From Candidatus Ruminococcus equi (GTDB taxonomy: Bacteria; Bacillota; Clostridia; Oscillospirales; Acutalibacteraceae), in the NCBI GenBank assembly GCA_018065465.1, contig JAGHTC010000023.1, positions 1-53,409 on the forward strand: a stretch of 53,409 bases of DNA. The letters run 5' to 3'. A model generated the notes under the pieces. It saw nothing but the letters and a program-made list of their open reading frames with translations, was not told the origin of the DNA and searched no databases. This document shows positions 43,791 through 52,874 of this stretch, in pieces. Made by a program: the position numbers and the translations under genes. The stretch's first letter is position 1. Every line of letters starts with the position of its first letter.

Positions 43791-43962
43791 GATATAAATC
43801 CCTTTCGGGATTTGTGAAATATGCTTTGCGTGTGAAATACACCGTCCGTGTATGAAATGCCTTCGGCGTGAGTGGATTTATATCATATCACATTCGGCAT
43901 AGCCGAATATATCACAATTTCGATAGAAATTATATCACATTTGCCAAAGGCAAATATTTCAC
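43791..43962. repeat. Array of small hairpins with 7-nt spacers
   Basis: Six to seven short hairpins stand in a row. The left half has AAATCCC/GGGATTT, ATGC/GCGT, ACAC/GTGT and GCC/GGC separated by GTGAAAT, GTGAAAT and ATGAAAT. The right half has ATTCGGC/GCCGAAT, AATTTC/GAAATT and ATTTGCC/GGCAAAT separated by ATATCAC (three times) and ATTTCAC. The left spacers are reverse complements of the last right spacer. GATATAAATCC (43791-43801) also pairs over distance with GGATTTATATC (43874-43884). No coding potential. Confidence 0.75.
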
Positions 43963-43985
43963 TATAACACACCATCCGCCTTGAT

Positions 43986-44018
43986 AAAAGAAGGACTTGT
44001 CATCTGACAAGTCCTTTT
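43986..44018 (-). terminator. Terminator of the SPT-like/ketoreductase operon
   Basis: AAGGACTTGTCA (43991-44002) and TGACAAGTCCTT (44005-44016), a perfect 12-bp stem followed on the minus strand by CTTTTATC, 17 bp past the SDR stop. Confidence 0.8.
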
Positions 44019-44034
44019 CATTATAAAAATATTT

Positions 44035-44826
44035 TTATTTTGCATAGAGTTTGCCGACGACGAAATTTGAAAACCTGCGCGGTAAAATTTTTGACAAAAC
44101 CGCGATAAGCCTGTAACTAAATCCCATAGATACAATCGGTTTTGACTTTTTCTTTACGGCATATTTTGCTACGAAATTACCCGCAAATTCTGCGCTCATT
44201 CCGTTTTGTTCGTCGTGCTCCATAGACGCTACAGAACGCGAAAGGCGTTGTGAATACACGCCCAGAGTATCGTCATCTTTTTGCCTTGCTTCTGTAAAGC
44301 CTGTTTTTATATCTCCGGGCAAAACTGCCGTTACAAAGATGTTAAAAGGTCTTACTTCGTTTTGCAAAGCAAGTACATACGAGATAATAGCAGACTTGCT
44401 GACAGAATACCAAAGTTGAAACGGTATGGGCAGTATTCCCGCTATCGAACTGATACAGATTATTCTGCCCTTTTTTTGCTCGCGCATATAGGGCAAAACC
44501 GCTTTTATCGCGTTATCCGCACCGAAAAGATTTACTTCCATCTGTTTGTGTGCGTCCTCGGATTTCGTAAGTTCTGCGGCTCCCGAAATACCAAAACCCG
44601 CGTTGCATACAAGAATGTCGATATGCTTTTCTATGTCGATAACTTTTTCTATTGCGTCACGAACTGCTTTTTCATCTGTTACATCGGCAGTGATATGAGT
44701 AACGCCTTCGACTTTGCTTTCTCTGCGGGAAAGTTCATAAACTTTTATACCTTTTTTACAAAGTGACAAACATGTGCAAAGCCCTATTCCGCTTGAACCA
44801 CCCGTGACTACCGCTACATCAGTCAT
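44035..44826 (-). CDS. SDR ketoreductase (3-ketosphinganine-reductase-like)
   Basis: A 263-aa short-chain dehydrogenase. NAD(P)-binding TGGSSGIG is at residues 8-15, NAGFG near 93, and the catalytic Ser-Tyr-Lys reads as SSIAG and YSVSK (about 140-160). The C-terminal third has a hydrophobic, basic end. The ATG overlaps the stop of the SPT-like gene by 8 bp, so translation is coupled. In sphingolipid synthesis the SPT product, a 3-keto base, is reduced by exactly this type of enzyme, which is why I suggest that role. Sequence alone would also fit other ketone substrates. Confidence 0.88.
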   Translation of the reverse strand: MTDVAVVTGGSSGIGLCTCLSLCKKGIKVYELSRRESKVEGVTHITADVTDEKAVRDAIEKVIDIEKHIDILVCNAGFGISGAAELTKSEDAHKQMEVNLFGADNAIKAVLPYMREQKKGRIICISSIAGILPIPFQLWYSVSKSAIISYVLALQNEVRPFNIFVTAVLPGDIKTGFTEARQKDDDTLGVYSQRLSRSVASMEHDEQNGMSAEFAGNFVAKYAVKKKSKPIVSMGFSYRLIAVLSKILPRRFSNFVVGKLYAK

Positions 44827-46024
44827 TGTCTTTTAAAAGTACTTCGGCGATAATATCAACCGCTTCGTCAATGAGTTCTTTAGTAAGTGAAGCCATATAA
44901 CTTGTTCTCAAAAGACATTCGTTCGGTGCAGTAGCCGGAGGCAATACACAGTTGACATAAACACCTGCGTCATAGAGTTCTTTCGCTTTTCTCAATGTGT
45001 TTTCAGGTGTGTATGTATAAATCGGAACGATAGGAGTATCGCTCTCACGAATACGCAGTCCCTTTGCCTTGAGTCCCTCTCTTGCGTAGGAAGCAAGTTC
45101 ACGAAGATGAACGGGAAGTTCGGGATGCTCTTTTAAGTATTTGAGTGATGCTCTTGCTGTCATACAGGCTGACGGCGGAATTGATGCAGAAAAGATAAAC
45201 GGGCGTGAATTGTGGCGTACATAGTCACACACTTCTTCACTTGCTGCCATATATCCTCCCAAAGACGCAAGCGACTTTGAGAAAGTTCCCATAATGATAT
45301 CAACTTCGTCGGTAAGTCCGAAGTGGCTTGCAGTACCTCTGCCGCCCTCACCGATAACGCCGAGGCCGTGGGCATCGTCGACCATAACTCTTGCTCCGTA
45401 TTTTTTGGCAAGACGTACTATTTCGGGAAGATTTGCGATATCTCCGCCCATCGAGAATACGCCGTCGGTAACAATCAAAGTGCCTGCATTTTCGGGTACT
45501 TTTTTCAGCATATTTTCGAGTTCCTGCATATCGTTATGCTTATATCTTAACATCTTTCCGTAGGAAAGTTTGCATCCGTCATAAATGCTCGCGTGGTTCT
45601 CTCTGTCGCAGATAACATAGTCGCCTCTGCCGACAATCGCACTGATGATACCGAGATTAGACTGGAAACCTGTTGAGAAAGTAACCGCACTTTCTTTTCC
45701 GACAAACTGAGAGAGTTCCTTTTCGAGTTCAAGGTGCATTGTAAGAGTACCGTTTAAAAAACGCGAACCCGAACAACCCGAGCCGTATTTTTTGAACGCT
45801 TCTACGCCTGCTTCGATAATCTCAGGTCTTGTGGTAAGTCCGAGATAGTTATTCGAGCCGAGCATAATCTTGCGTTTGCCCTCCATAATAACTTCGATAT
45901 CCTGTTTGCTTTCCAAAGCGTGGAAATAAGGATATATCCCCATTTCACGATATTTGTCAGCCAAGTCAAAATCATGACATTTTTTAAAAATATCCGTAGT
46001 AATCCCCTCTGTTTCTAAAATCAT
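44819..46024 (-). CDS. Alpha-oxoamine synthase, serine-palmitoyltransferase-like
   Basis: A 401-aa PLP enzyme that condenses an amino acid with an acyl-CoA or acyl-ACP. Core motifs: GIYPYF near 28, SNNYLGLT, KYGSGCSGSRFLNGT, DRENHASIYDG, VDDAHGLGVIGEGGRG and GTFSKSLASLGG, whose Lys near 249 holds PLP. From memory these match Bacteroides serine palmitoyltransferases (KYGSGCAGSRFLNGT, GTFSKSLASIGG) closely. KBL (glycine) and BioF (alanine) are the main alternatives, but no threonine-degradation or biotin gene is near and a ketoreductase overlaps. There is no Shine-Dalgarno before the ATG; the promoter suggests a leaderless mRNA. Confidence 0.9.
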   Translation of the reverse strand: MILETEGITTDIFKKCHDFDLADKYREMGIYPYFHALESKQDIEVIMEGKRKIMLGSNNYLGLTTRPEIIEAGVEAFKKYGSGCSGSRFLNGTLTMHLELEKELSQFVGKESAVTFSTGFQSNLGIISAIVGRGDYVICDRENHASIYDGCKLSYGKMLRYKHNDMQELENMLKKVPENAGTLIVTDGVFSMGGDIANLPEIVRLAKKYGARVMVDDAHGLGVIGEGGRGTASHFGLTDEVDIIMGTFSKSLASLGGYMAASEEVCDYVRHNSRPFIFSASIPPSACMTARASLKYLKEHPELPVHLRELASYAREGLKAKGLRIRESDTPIVPIYTYTPENTLRKAKELYDAGVYVNCVLPPATAPNECLLRTSYMASLTKELIDEAVDIIAEVLLKDND

Positions 46025-46032
46025 TAAATTAT

Positions 46033-46061
46033 ACTATAACTCAATTATAATCCGATGTCAA
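46033..46061 (-). promoter_or_regulatory. Promoter of the SPT-like operon
   Basis: Minus-strand -35 TTGACA (46056-46061), 17-nt spacer, -10 TATAGT (46033-46038). The expected start site, about 46025-46026, is 1-2 nt before the ATG at 46024. Confidence 0.7.
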
Positions 46062-46099
46062 TTTTTCTTACAATTTATACCCTATATCATATAGAATTA

Positions 46100-46127
46100 T
46101 TGCATTTTTTTCCTTTTGTGTTATAAT
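46100..46127 (+). promoter_or_regulatory. Promoter of metG
   Basis: -35 TTGCAT (46100-46105), 16-nt spacer, -10 TATAAT (46122-46127), 35 bp before the ATG. Confidence 0.7.
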
Positions 46128-46162
46128 GGATAATGGTTAAGACTTTTTTAGGAGTGATATTT

Positions 46163-48094
46163 ATGTGTGATAAGAAATTTTACATCACAACACCTATTTA
46201 CTATCCGTCCGGCAATCCCCATATCGGTCATTGCTACACAACTGTTGCCTGTGATTCAATTGCAAGATACAAGCGAATGCAGGGCTATGATGTTATGTTT
46301 TTGACGGGTACTGACGAGCACGGTCAAAAAATTGAACAAAAAGCTATGGAAAAGGGAATCACTCCGAAACAGTATGTTGACGAAATCGTTGAGGTTTTCA
46401 AAGAACTGTGGAGTTTTATGAATATAAGTTACGACAGATATATCCGCACCACCGACGACTATCATATCGAAACAGTACAAAAAATATTCAAAGCCCTCTA
46501 CGACAAAGGCTATATCTACAAAGGCGAATATTCGGGCAAATACTGTACTCCGTGTGAAAGTTTCTGGACACAGTCACAGCTTGTTGACGGCAAATGCCCC
46601 GACTGCGGCAGAGAGGTAATCGAAGCAAAAGAAGAAGCATATTTCTTCAGAATTTCCGATTTCTCCGAAAGACTTGAAAAGCTCTTGACGGAAACAGACT
46701 ATCTCCGTCCGAAAACCCGTGCGGTTGAACTTGTCAACAACTTTATCAAACCCGGTCTTGAAGACCTCTGTGTATCAAGAACAAGTTTCAAATGGGGCAT
46801 CCCCGTAACATTTGACACAAACCACGTTGTTTATGTATGGATTGACGCTCTGTCAAACTATATCTCTGCTCTCGGATACGAGAACGAAACTTACAATGAT
46901 TACAACAAATTCTGGCCTGCCGATGTTCATATGGTTGCAAAAGATATTATGCGTTTTCACGCTATTATCTGGCCTGCTATGCTTATGGCTCTTGATTTGC
47001 CGTTGCCGAAACACCTTGCCGTTCACGGCTGGATTACATTCAACGGTCAGAAAATGAGCAAATCGCTCGGAAATGTTGTTGACCCGTTTATACTCGGCAA
47101 ACGCTACGGTGCAGACGCTATCCGCTACCACATTATGCGCGAGATGGCTCTCGGTGCAGACAGCTCTTTCTCTAACGAAATTATGATAAACCGTATCAAC
47201 TCCGACCTTGCAAACGGACTTGGAAACCTCGTTTCCCGTACTGTTGCTATGGTTGACAAATATTTCGGCGGTACTCTCTCGACCGAACGCAAAGAAGGAG
47301 AATTTGACAAAGACCTTATCGACACCGCTTTGTCGATAAAAGCAAATGTTGATAACTTTGTCGACGAAACTCAGCTAAACAACGCCCTTGCCGAAATTTT
47401 CAAACTCGTTCAAAGGGCAAACAAATATATCGACGAAACAACTCCGTGGGTACTTGGCAAAGACGAAAGCAAAAAAGCACGCCTTGCAACAGTTCTCTAC
47501 AACCTGCTCGAAAGCATTCGTATTATTTCCACTTTGCTATCTGCATTTATGCCGACAACAATGCCGAAGATTTTTGAACAGATTGGTGCAAACGACTTTG
47601 CAACCTACGAAAATGCAGACAAATGGAATGTACTTCCCCTTGACACTACTGTTTCAAGAGGCGAGGCACTCTTCCCCAGAATTGATGTTGATAAAGAAAT
47701 CGAAGAACTCAACGCCTTCATCAAAAACGCCGAAACAGAAGTAGAGGAAGACGAAGAAGACGCAGGTCTTGCTCTTATCGGCATAGAAGATTTTGCAAAA
47801 GTTGAACTTCGAGTTGCAAAAATTCTTGAATGTGAAAAAATCAAAAAATCAAAGAAACTTCTAAAACTTACTCTCGATGACGGAAAAGGTCAAAGAACGG
47901 TTGCAAGCGGTATTGCTAACTACTATACCCCCGATGACCTTATCGGCAAAAAAATCGTTTTGGTCGCTAACCTCAAGCCCGCCAAACTTTGCGGTGTTGA
48001 AAGCAACGGTATGATTCTTGCAGCGTCTTACAAAGATGAAGTACGAGTTATCTTTGTTGACGATGAAACCAAAACAGGCAGCAGAATAAGTTAA
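46163..48094 (+). CDS. metG: Methionine--tRNA ligase
   Basis: A 643-aa class I methionyl-tRNA synthetase. The HIGH motif is PHIGHCYTT, a zinc knuckle reads CTPCESFW...CPDCGRE, and KMSKS is intact in GQKMSKSLGNVVDP. An anticodon-binding helical domain (about 370-520) and a C-terminal Trbp111-like tRNA-binding domain (about 540-643, FAKVELRVAKILECEKI...KLLKLTLDDG) follow. AGGAGTG lies 7 nt before the ATG at 46163. tatD follows by 8 bp, the usual Firmicute order. Confidence 0.97.
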   Translation: MCDKKFYITTPIYYPSGNPHIGHCYTTVACDSIARYKRMQGYDVMFLTGTDEHGQKIEQKAMEKGITPKQYVDEIVEVFKELWSFMNISYDRYIRTTDDYHIETVQKIFKALYDKGYIYKGEYSGKYCTPCESFWTQSQLVDGKCPDCGREVIEAKEEAYFFRISDFSERLEKLLTETDYLRPKTRAVELVNNFIKPGLEDLCVSRTSFKWGIPVTFDTNHVVYVWIDALSNYISALGYENETYNDYNKFWPADVHMVAKDIMRFHAIIWPAMLMALDLPLPKHLAVHGWITFNGQKMSKSLGNVVDPFILGKRYGADAIRYHIMREMALGADSSFSNEIMINRINSDLANGLGNLVSRTVAMVDKYFGGTLSTERKEGEFDKDLIDTALSIKANVDNFVDETQLNNALAEIFKLVQRANKYIDETTPWVLGKDESKKARLATVLYNLLESIRIISTLLSAFMPTTMPKIFEQIGANDFATYENADKWNVLPLDTTVSRGEALFPRIDVDKEIEELNAFIKNAETEVEEDEEDAGLALIGIEDFAKVELRVAKILECEKIKKSKKLLKLTLDDGKGQRTVASGIANYYTPDDLIGKKIVLVANLKPAKLCGVESNGMILAASYKDEVRVIFVDDETKTGSRIS

Positions 48095-48102
48095 AAAATC
48101 TT

Positions 48103-48870
48103 ATGATACAAGGAATATTTGACGCACATTCTCACTACGACGACAAATGGTTTGACGAAGACAGAATTGACCTTTTGTCATCTATGAATAAAAAAGGTGT
48201 ATCGCATATTATCTCGGCAGCTGTCGATTTAGACTCGGCACAAAAGGCAAAGGCTCTTGCCGAAAAATTTGATTTTATATATATCACAGTCGGCTTTCAT
48301 CCCGAAAATCTTGACAATATCCCCTTGGATTATCTGCAAAAAATCACCGACTTTCTGCGATATGAAAAGGCTGTAGCGATTGGTGAAATCGGCCTTGACT
48401 ACCACTGGGATATCGACAAAGCATTGCAAAAAAGAGTTTTTGAAGAACAACTGAAACTTTCAAAAGAGTTGGATATTCCCGTTGTTGTTCACGATAGAGA
48501 AGCGCACAAAGATACCTTAGACCTTTTGAAAAAGTACAACCCAAAAGGACTTTTGCATTGCTTTTCGGGCAGTGTCGAAATGCTCAAAGAAGTGTTAAAA
48601 CTCGGTATGAGTATCTCTTTAGGCGGAACAGTTACCTTCAAAAACGCCCGCGTTCCCGTTGAAGTCGCAAAATTTGTCCCGCTTGACAAATTGTTGCTCG
48701 AAACAGACGCGCCGTATCTTTCGCCTGTTCCCTTTCGGGGTAAACGAAACGACTCATCGATGATTGCATATACGGCAGAAAAAATTGCAGAAATCAAAAA
48801 TATAGACGCACAAAAGCTTGTTGATATTACAAGAGAAAACGCAAAAACACTTTTCAATATATCCGAATAA
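48103..48870 (+). CDS. tatD: TatD-family metal-dependent hydrolase
   Basis: A 255-aa TIM-barrel hydrolase of the TatD/YcfH family, a metal-dependent deoxyribonuclease in tested members. Ligands are visible as FDAHSHYDD at the start, GEIGLDYHWD, VVVHDREAHKD, HCFSGS and LETDAPYLSP. It lies 8 bp after metG with no clear Shine-Dalgarno, so it may rely on coupling. Confidence 0.93.
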   Translation: MIQGIFDAHSHYDDKWFDEDRIDLLSSMNKKGVSHIISAAVDLDSAQKAKALAEKFDFIYITVGFHPENLDNIPLDYLQKITDFLRYEKAVAIGEIGLDYHWDIDKALQKRVFEEQLKLSKELDIPVVVHDREAHKDTLDLLKKYNPKGLLHCFSGSVEMLKEVLKLGMSISLGGTVTFKNARVPVEVAKFVPLDKLLLETDAPYLSPVPFRGKRNDSSMIAYTAEKIAEIKNIDAQKLVDITRENAKTLFNISE

Positions 48871-48910
48871 ACCCGAAAACTTTTATATACGTTTTTAAAT
48901 GGAGGGCATT

Positions 48911-49672
48911 ATGGAATATAACATTTTTGCTGCACTTATCTATGTTACCGACACCGAAGAAGAATCTGTTATGCGTATGTATGACTGGAAGGAAAAACGC
49001 TATGAATATGACGACCAGTTGTATTATGAAGCAACAACAACAGTAAACGGCGAAGAACGACTGATTATTGCTGCAAGGCAAAATGAAATGGGAATGACGG
49101 CAGCGGCTACCCTTTCGACAAAAATTATCGAAAGGCTAAGACCGAGATATCTTATTATGCCGGGAATTGCCGCAGGAGTTCAAAAAGAAGGCCACGAAGA
49201 CCAGATGATGGGCGATGTTATTCTTGCTAACTCTGTGTGGAACTATTCCAACGGAAAGTATGTTTCTCCGCATGAAGCCGAAATCGTTTTCGGAGATATT
49301 GGTTTTCTGTCAAGGCCTACAATGATAAATGTTGACGAAAAACTCAACGGCATTTTCCAAAAAGCAATAAGCAGCGAAAAGAATGAGTGTTATGTTCATT
49401 TGGGACCGCTTGCAAGTGGTTCTGCCGTTGTTGCAAACCGTTCTGTACTCGACAAACAGATAACAGGTCAGTTCTCGTATACACAGGGACTTGAAATGGA
49501 AGCATACGGCATAGCATACGCCGCAAAGAACGCTACATACCCGAAACCCCTTGCAATTATTGCAAAAAGTATCTGCGACTTTGCCGACAATCGTAAAGAC
49601 GACAGATTCCAAAAATTTGCCGCCTATACAAGTTGCACTTTCGTAAAGTATCTTATTGAAGATGTACTGTAA
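48911..49672 (+). CDS. MTAN/nucleoside-phosphorylase-fold protein
   Basis: A 253-aa protein with the purine nucleoside phosphorylase / MTA-SAH nucleosidase fold: IMPGIAAGV, GDVILANSVWNYS, GLEMEAYGIAYAA (nucleoside-binding EME type) and AKSICDFAD (catalytic Asp). The N-terminus and loops differ from housekeeping MtnN, and it resembles the version found in signalling or defence-type proteins. It stands alone here. GGAGGG lies 6 nt before the ATG at 48911. The substrate and role are open. Confidence 0.82.
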   Translation: MEYNIFAALIYVTDTEEESVMRMYDWKEKRYEYDDQLYYEATTTVNGEERLIIAARQNEMGMTAAATLSTKIIERLRPRYLIMPGIAAGVQKEGHEDQMMGDVILANSVWNYSNGKYVSPHEAEIVFGDIGFLSRPTMINVDEKLNGIFQKAISSEKNECYVHLGPLASGSAVVANRSVLDKQITGQFSYTQGLEMEAYGIAYAAKNATYPKPLAIIAKSICDFADNRKDDRFQKFAAYTSCTFVKYLIEDVL

Positions 49673-49676
49673 TATT

Positions 49677-49712
49677 AAAGCCTTAACTGATAGTTTCAGT
49701 TAAGGCTTTTTT
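49677..49712. terminator. Bidirectional terminator between convergent genes
   Basis: AAAGCCTTAACTGA (49677-49690) and TCAGTTAAGGCTTT (49696-49709), a perfect 14-bp stem with T run on the plus strand. It also serves exoA from the other side. Confidence 0.85.
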
Positions 49713-49717
49713 GTTTG

Positions 49718-50473
49718 TTATAAATTGATATCTAATTCAACAGGGCAATGGTCCGAACCGAAAATATCGGTATGGATTTTTGCGTCTTCGATTTTGTCTT
49801 TTAATCTATCCGATGTGATAAAGTAGTCGATACGCCAACCCGAGTTGTTATCCCTTGCGTGAAAACGATAGGACCACCAACTGTAAATTTGCTCTTTGTC
49901 GGGATAGAGATAGCGGAAAGTATCTGTAAATCCGCTTGACAAAACGATTGTCATTTTACCGCGTTCTTCGTCGGTAAATCCTGCGTTTTTTCTGTTTGTC
50001 TTCGGGTTTTTGAGGTCTATTTCGTTGTGAGCAACATTTAAATCCCCGCAGTAGATAACAGGCTTTTTTTCATCAAGTTTTTTGATATAGGAGAGAAAAT
50101 CATCTTCCCATTTCATTCTGTAATCAAGGCGTTTTAGACCGTCTTGCGAATTGGGAGTATAAACGGTGATAAAGTAAAAATCTTCAAATTCAAGGGTAAT
50201 TACTCTGCCCTCGCGGTCGTGTTCTTCGATACCTATTCCGTAAGTTACATTTTGCGGTTTTATCTTTGTGAATATCGCAGTACCCGAATAGCCTTTTTTC
50301 TCGGCATAGTTCCAGTAACTTTCGTATCCGTCAAAAGATAAGTCTATTTGTCCCTCCTGCAATTTCGTTTCCTGCAGACAGAAAATATCGGCGTCAAGTT
50401 TTTCAAAAGATTCTTTGAAGCCCTTATTTACGACAGCACGCAGACCGTTTACATTCCAAGATACAAATTTCAT
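49718..50473 (-). CDS. exoA: Exodeoxyribonuclease III / AP endonuclease
   Basis: A 251-aa Xth/ExoA-type base-excision-repair nuclease. Conserved pieces: [11 protein letters not shown] at the start, FCLQETKLQ (metal-binding Glu), [16 protein letters not shown] (catalytic Tyr), [12 protein letters not shown] (Asp and Asn), WWSYR...GWRIDYF and [11 protein letters not shown] (Asp-His pair). AAGGA lies about 9 nt before the ATG, 1 bp after the murF stop. It belongs to the yjbQ-ddl-murF-exoA run. Confidence 0.95.
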   Translation of the reverse strand: MKFVSWNVNGLRAVVNKGFKESFEKLDADIFCLQETKLQEGQIDLSFDGYESYWNYAEKKGYSGTAIFTKIKPQNVTYGIGIEEHDREGRVITLEFEDFYFITVYTPNSQDGLKRLDYRMKWEDDFLSYIKKLDEKKPVIYCGDLNVAHNEIDLKNPKTNRKNAGFTDEERGKMTIVLSSGFTDTFRYLYPDKEQIYSWWSYRFHARDNNSGWRIDYFITSDRLKDKIEDAKIHTDIFGSDHCPVELDINL

Positions 50474-50474
50474 T

Positions 50475-51815
50475 TTACAGTTCCTTTAATTTTTCTACAA
50501 TTTTTTCAAAGTGCATACTATGGCTTGCTTTGACAAGTACGGTATCACCTTTTTCAATATACTTTGAGATATTCTCGGCACAGTCTTCGGTTGTATCGAA
50601 ATGCACAACAGTATTTGAAACTTTCGCCATATTCTCACAAAGCTTTCCTGCGCAGATAAGCAGGTCGATTCCTTTTGACAAAATATATTCTGCGACCTGT
50701 TTATGCAGGTCGTTTTCATTTTCGCCGAGTTCTTTCATATCGCCGATAACGGCAACTTTTCGCGACATAAATTTTGACAGCGAATTTATGCTTGCTTTTA
50801 CGGAAGTCGGGTTTGCGTTATAGCAATCGTCAATCAGCATGATAAAGCCCGTATCTATAACACGGCTTCGTGAGCCGACATTTTCAAAACTTTCAATACC
50901 TTTTTTTATTTCTTCATTTGTCATATTAAATTGCTTTCCGATTCCTGCGGCACATAAAGCATTCAGCACCATAAATTCACCTATTGCAGGGATAGTAACA
51001 TCAACTTTTTCGTTATCCAGAACAAGAGTTGCCAAAACTCCTTTTCCCTGTACTGTTTGAACATTTGTCGCATAGTATTTGTCTGAAATGTCAAAGCCGA
51101 ACGGAACAGGTGTAATGTTTGCAAAATCTTTTATCTTCCACAGTTGTTTATCGTTTGCATTATAAAATACTTTGGTTTGCGGTTTAACAAAATCAAGCAT
51201 TTCGGTTTTTGCTCTGAAAACACCGTCTCTGTCTTTTAACGCTTCTAAATGACAATCTCCGATATTTGTAAATACACAAATATCAGGTTTTACAATTTTT
51301 GCAAGGTTACTCATTTCTCCGAAATCAGATATTCCCATTTCGATAATTGATATTTCAGTATCCTCTTCTATTCCAAATACTGTAAGAGGAACACCGATTT
51401 GACTATTAAAGTTCTTTTCTGTTTTATGAATTTTGTATTTAACGGAAAGCACCGATGCAATCATTTCTTTTGTTGAGGTTTTTCCCACAGAGCCGGTTAT
51501 GCCGATTATCGGAATGGTGAAAAGCGACCTATAATAAGCCGCAATATCTTTAAGTGCTTGTAAAGTAGACGGTACCAGGATATACGGAGTATTGCAGTTT
51601 GGTTCTCTTTCACACAAAGCACAAGCCATACCTTTTTCTATTGATGATTCAATAAAATCATGACCATCTACCCTGTTTCCGGGAATAGCCGCAAATAACG
51701 TACCGGAAACAACCTTGCGAGAGTCTGTTTCTACTGATGTTATTACAGTATTTTCGTCGCCGACAAGTTTACCGCTGCAAGCATTTGCAATTTCTTTTAG
51801 TGTAATGGGTTTCAT
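50475..51815 (-). CDS. murF: UDP-MurNAc-tripeptide--D-Ala-D-Ala ligase
   Basis: A 446-aa Mur ligase that adds D-Ala-D-Ala to the peptidoglycan precursor. Walker A is [14 protein letters not shown] (about 110-123), with [21 protein letters not shown], the central domain [11 protein letters not shown], and [14 protein letters not shown] in the C-terminal domain. AGGTGA lies 6 nt before the ATG at 51815. It lies 4 bp after ddl, whose product is its substrate. Confidence 0.97.
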   Translation of the reverse strand: MKPITLKEIANACSGKLVGDENTVITSVETDSRKVVSGTLFAAIPGNRVDGHDFIESSIEKGMACALCEREPNCNTPYILVPSTLQALKDIAAYYRSLFTIPIIGITGSVGKTSTKEMIASVLSVKYKIHKTEKNFNSQIGVPLTVFGIEEDTEISIIEMGISDFGEMSNLAKIVKPDICVFTNIGDCHLEALKDRDGVFRAKTEMLDFVKPQTKVFYNANDKQLWKIKDFANITPVPFGFDISDKYYATNVQTVQGKGVLATLVLDNEKVDVTIPAIGEFMVLNALCAAGIGKQFNMTNEEIKKGIESFENVGSRSRVIDTGFIMLIDDCYNANPTSVKASINSLSKFMSRKVAVIGDMKELGENENDLHKQVAEYILSKGIDLLICAGKLCENMAKVSNTVVHFDTTEDCAENISKYIEKGDTVLVKASHSMHFEKIVEKLKEL

Positions 51816-51819
51816 AAAA

Positions 51820-52869
51820 TCACCTGTATTTTTGTAGTGAATACTCAATAATTTTTTCGCAGAGGTCGTTATACTCTATGCCGTCTGCCCTTGCTTCCTG
51901 GGGCAAAAGACTCATCGGTGTCATACCCGGCAGAGTGTTTGCTTCAAGGCAGTAGAAGTCGCCGTTTTCATCAAGCAGAAAATCTGCTCTTGCATAAGCA
52001 TCAAGGTGCAACGCTTCGAAAACGCGTTCTGCTTCTCTTTGCATTTTCTTTGCGATATCTTCGTCTAATTCGGCAGGGCAGATTTCGAGTGTTTTACCCG
52101 CCTGATATTTGTTTATATAGTCATAAAATCCTTCGTTGGGGATAATCTCGATAATCGGCAAAGCCTTTTTGCCGAGAATACCAACGGAAAACTCTCTGCC
52201 CTTTATGTACTGTTCAACCAAAACAGAGGACTCCCACGAAAAAGCGTCTTCCATAGAAGCCAAAAATTCTTCCTTACTCTCGACAATATGCACGCCGACA
52301 GAAGAACCGCCCGAGCAGGGCTTTACTACACAGGGGAAGCTGTTCCACTTTTCGATATTACCGTTTTCCAAATCCTCTTTTTTGAAAAGACTACCTTGCG
52401 GAGTTGGTATATTGTTGCTGATAAAAACGCCTTTTGTAATTCCCTTATCCATAGCAACAGCGGCACCCAGGTAATTTGAACCTGTGTACTTTATACCGAG
52501 CAAATCAAGGGATGCCTGAATCTGTCCGTTTTCGCCCTCACCGCCGTGAAGTCCCAAAAAGCAGATATCAGCCGCCTTGCAAATTTCAATTACATTTTCA
52601 CCGAAAAAGCAGTCGGATTTATCTTTTCTTTTAGCCTTAATTTCAGCCAAAGTAGGTGCTTTTTCGCCTATTACATTATTCGCTGTAAAGTCATAACCAA
52701 TCTCAAAAATATCTTTCGGGTTTTCAAGTTCTTTTTCGTATCCCATAAAGACATCAAGCACGACAACCCTGTGTCCTTTTTCTCTCAAGGCGTTTGCTAT
52801 TTTTGAGCCTGAAATAATCGCTACGTCACGCTCGGACGAAAGTCCGCCTGACAATACTACTATATCCAT
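51820..52869 (-). CDS. ddl: D-alanine--D-alanine ligase
   Basis: A 349-aa ATP-grasp ligase that makes the D-Ala-D-Ala dipeptide. N-terminal VLSGGLSSERDVAIISG, GLHGGEGENGQIQASLDLLGIKYTGS, VVKPCSGGSSVGV (ATP-binding) and DFLLDENGDFYCLEANTLPGMTPMSLLPQ are all present. GGGGAG lies 8 nt before the ATG at 52869. No vancomycin-type (D-Lac/D-Ser) feature was evident to me, but I cannot test specificity. Confidence 0.96.
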   Translation of the reverse strand: MDIVVLSGGLSSERDVAIISGSKIANALREKGHRVVVLDVFMGYEKELENPKDIFEIGYDFTANNVIGEKAPTLAEIKAKRKDKSDCFFGENVIEICKAADICFLGLHGGEGENGQIQASLDLLGIKYTGSNYLGAAVAMDKGITKGVFISNNIPTPQGSLFKKEDLENGNIEKWNSFPCVVKPCSGGSSVGVHIVESKEEFLASMEDAFSWESSVLVEQYIKGREFSVGILGKKALPIIEIIPNEGFYDYINKYQAGKTLEICPAELDEDIAKKMQREAERVFEALHLDAYARADFLLDENGDFYCLEANTLPGMTPMSLLPQEARADGIEYNDLCEKIIEYSLQKYR

Positions 52870-52874
52870 ATATA

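Noticed and set aside
43791..43962. CRISPR array
   Set aside because: The repeated units are only 7 nt, are not identical, and the segments between them are self-complementary hairpins rather than unique spacers. No cas gene is nearby.
44819..46024. Glycine C-acetyltransferase (kbl) or BioF
   Set aside because: No threonine dehydrogenase or biotin genes are adjacent, and the motifs and overlapping ketoreductase fit an SPT-like enzyme better. It is not excluded without a phylogeny.
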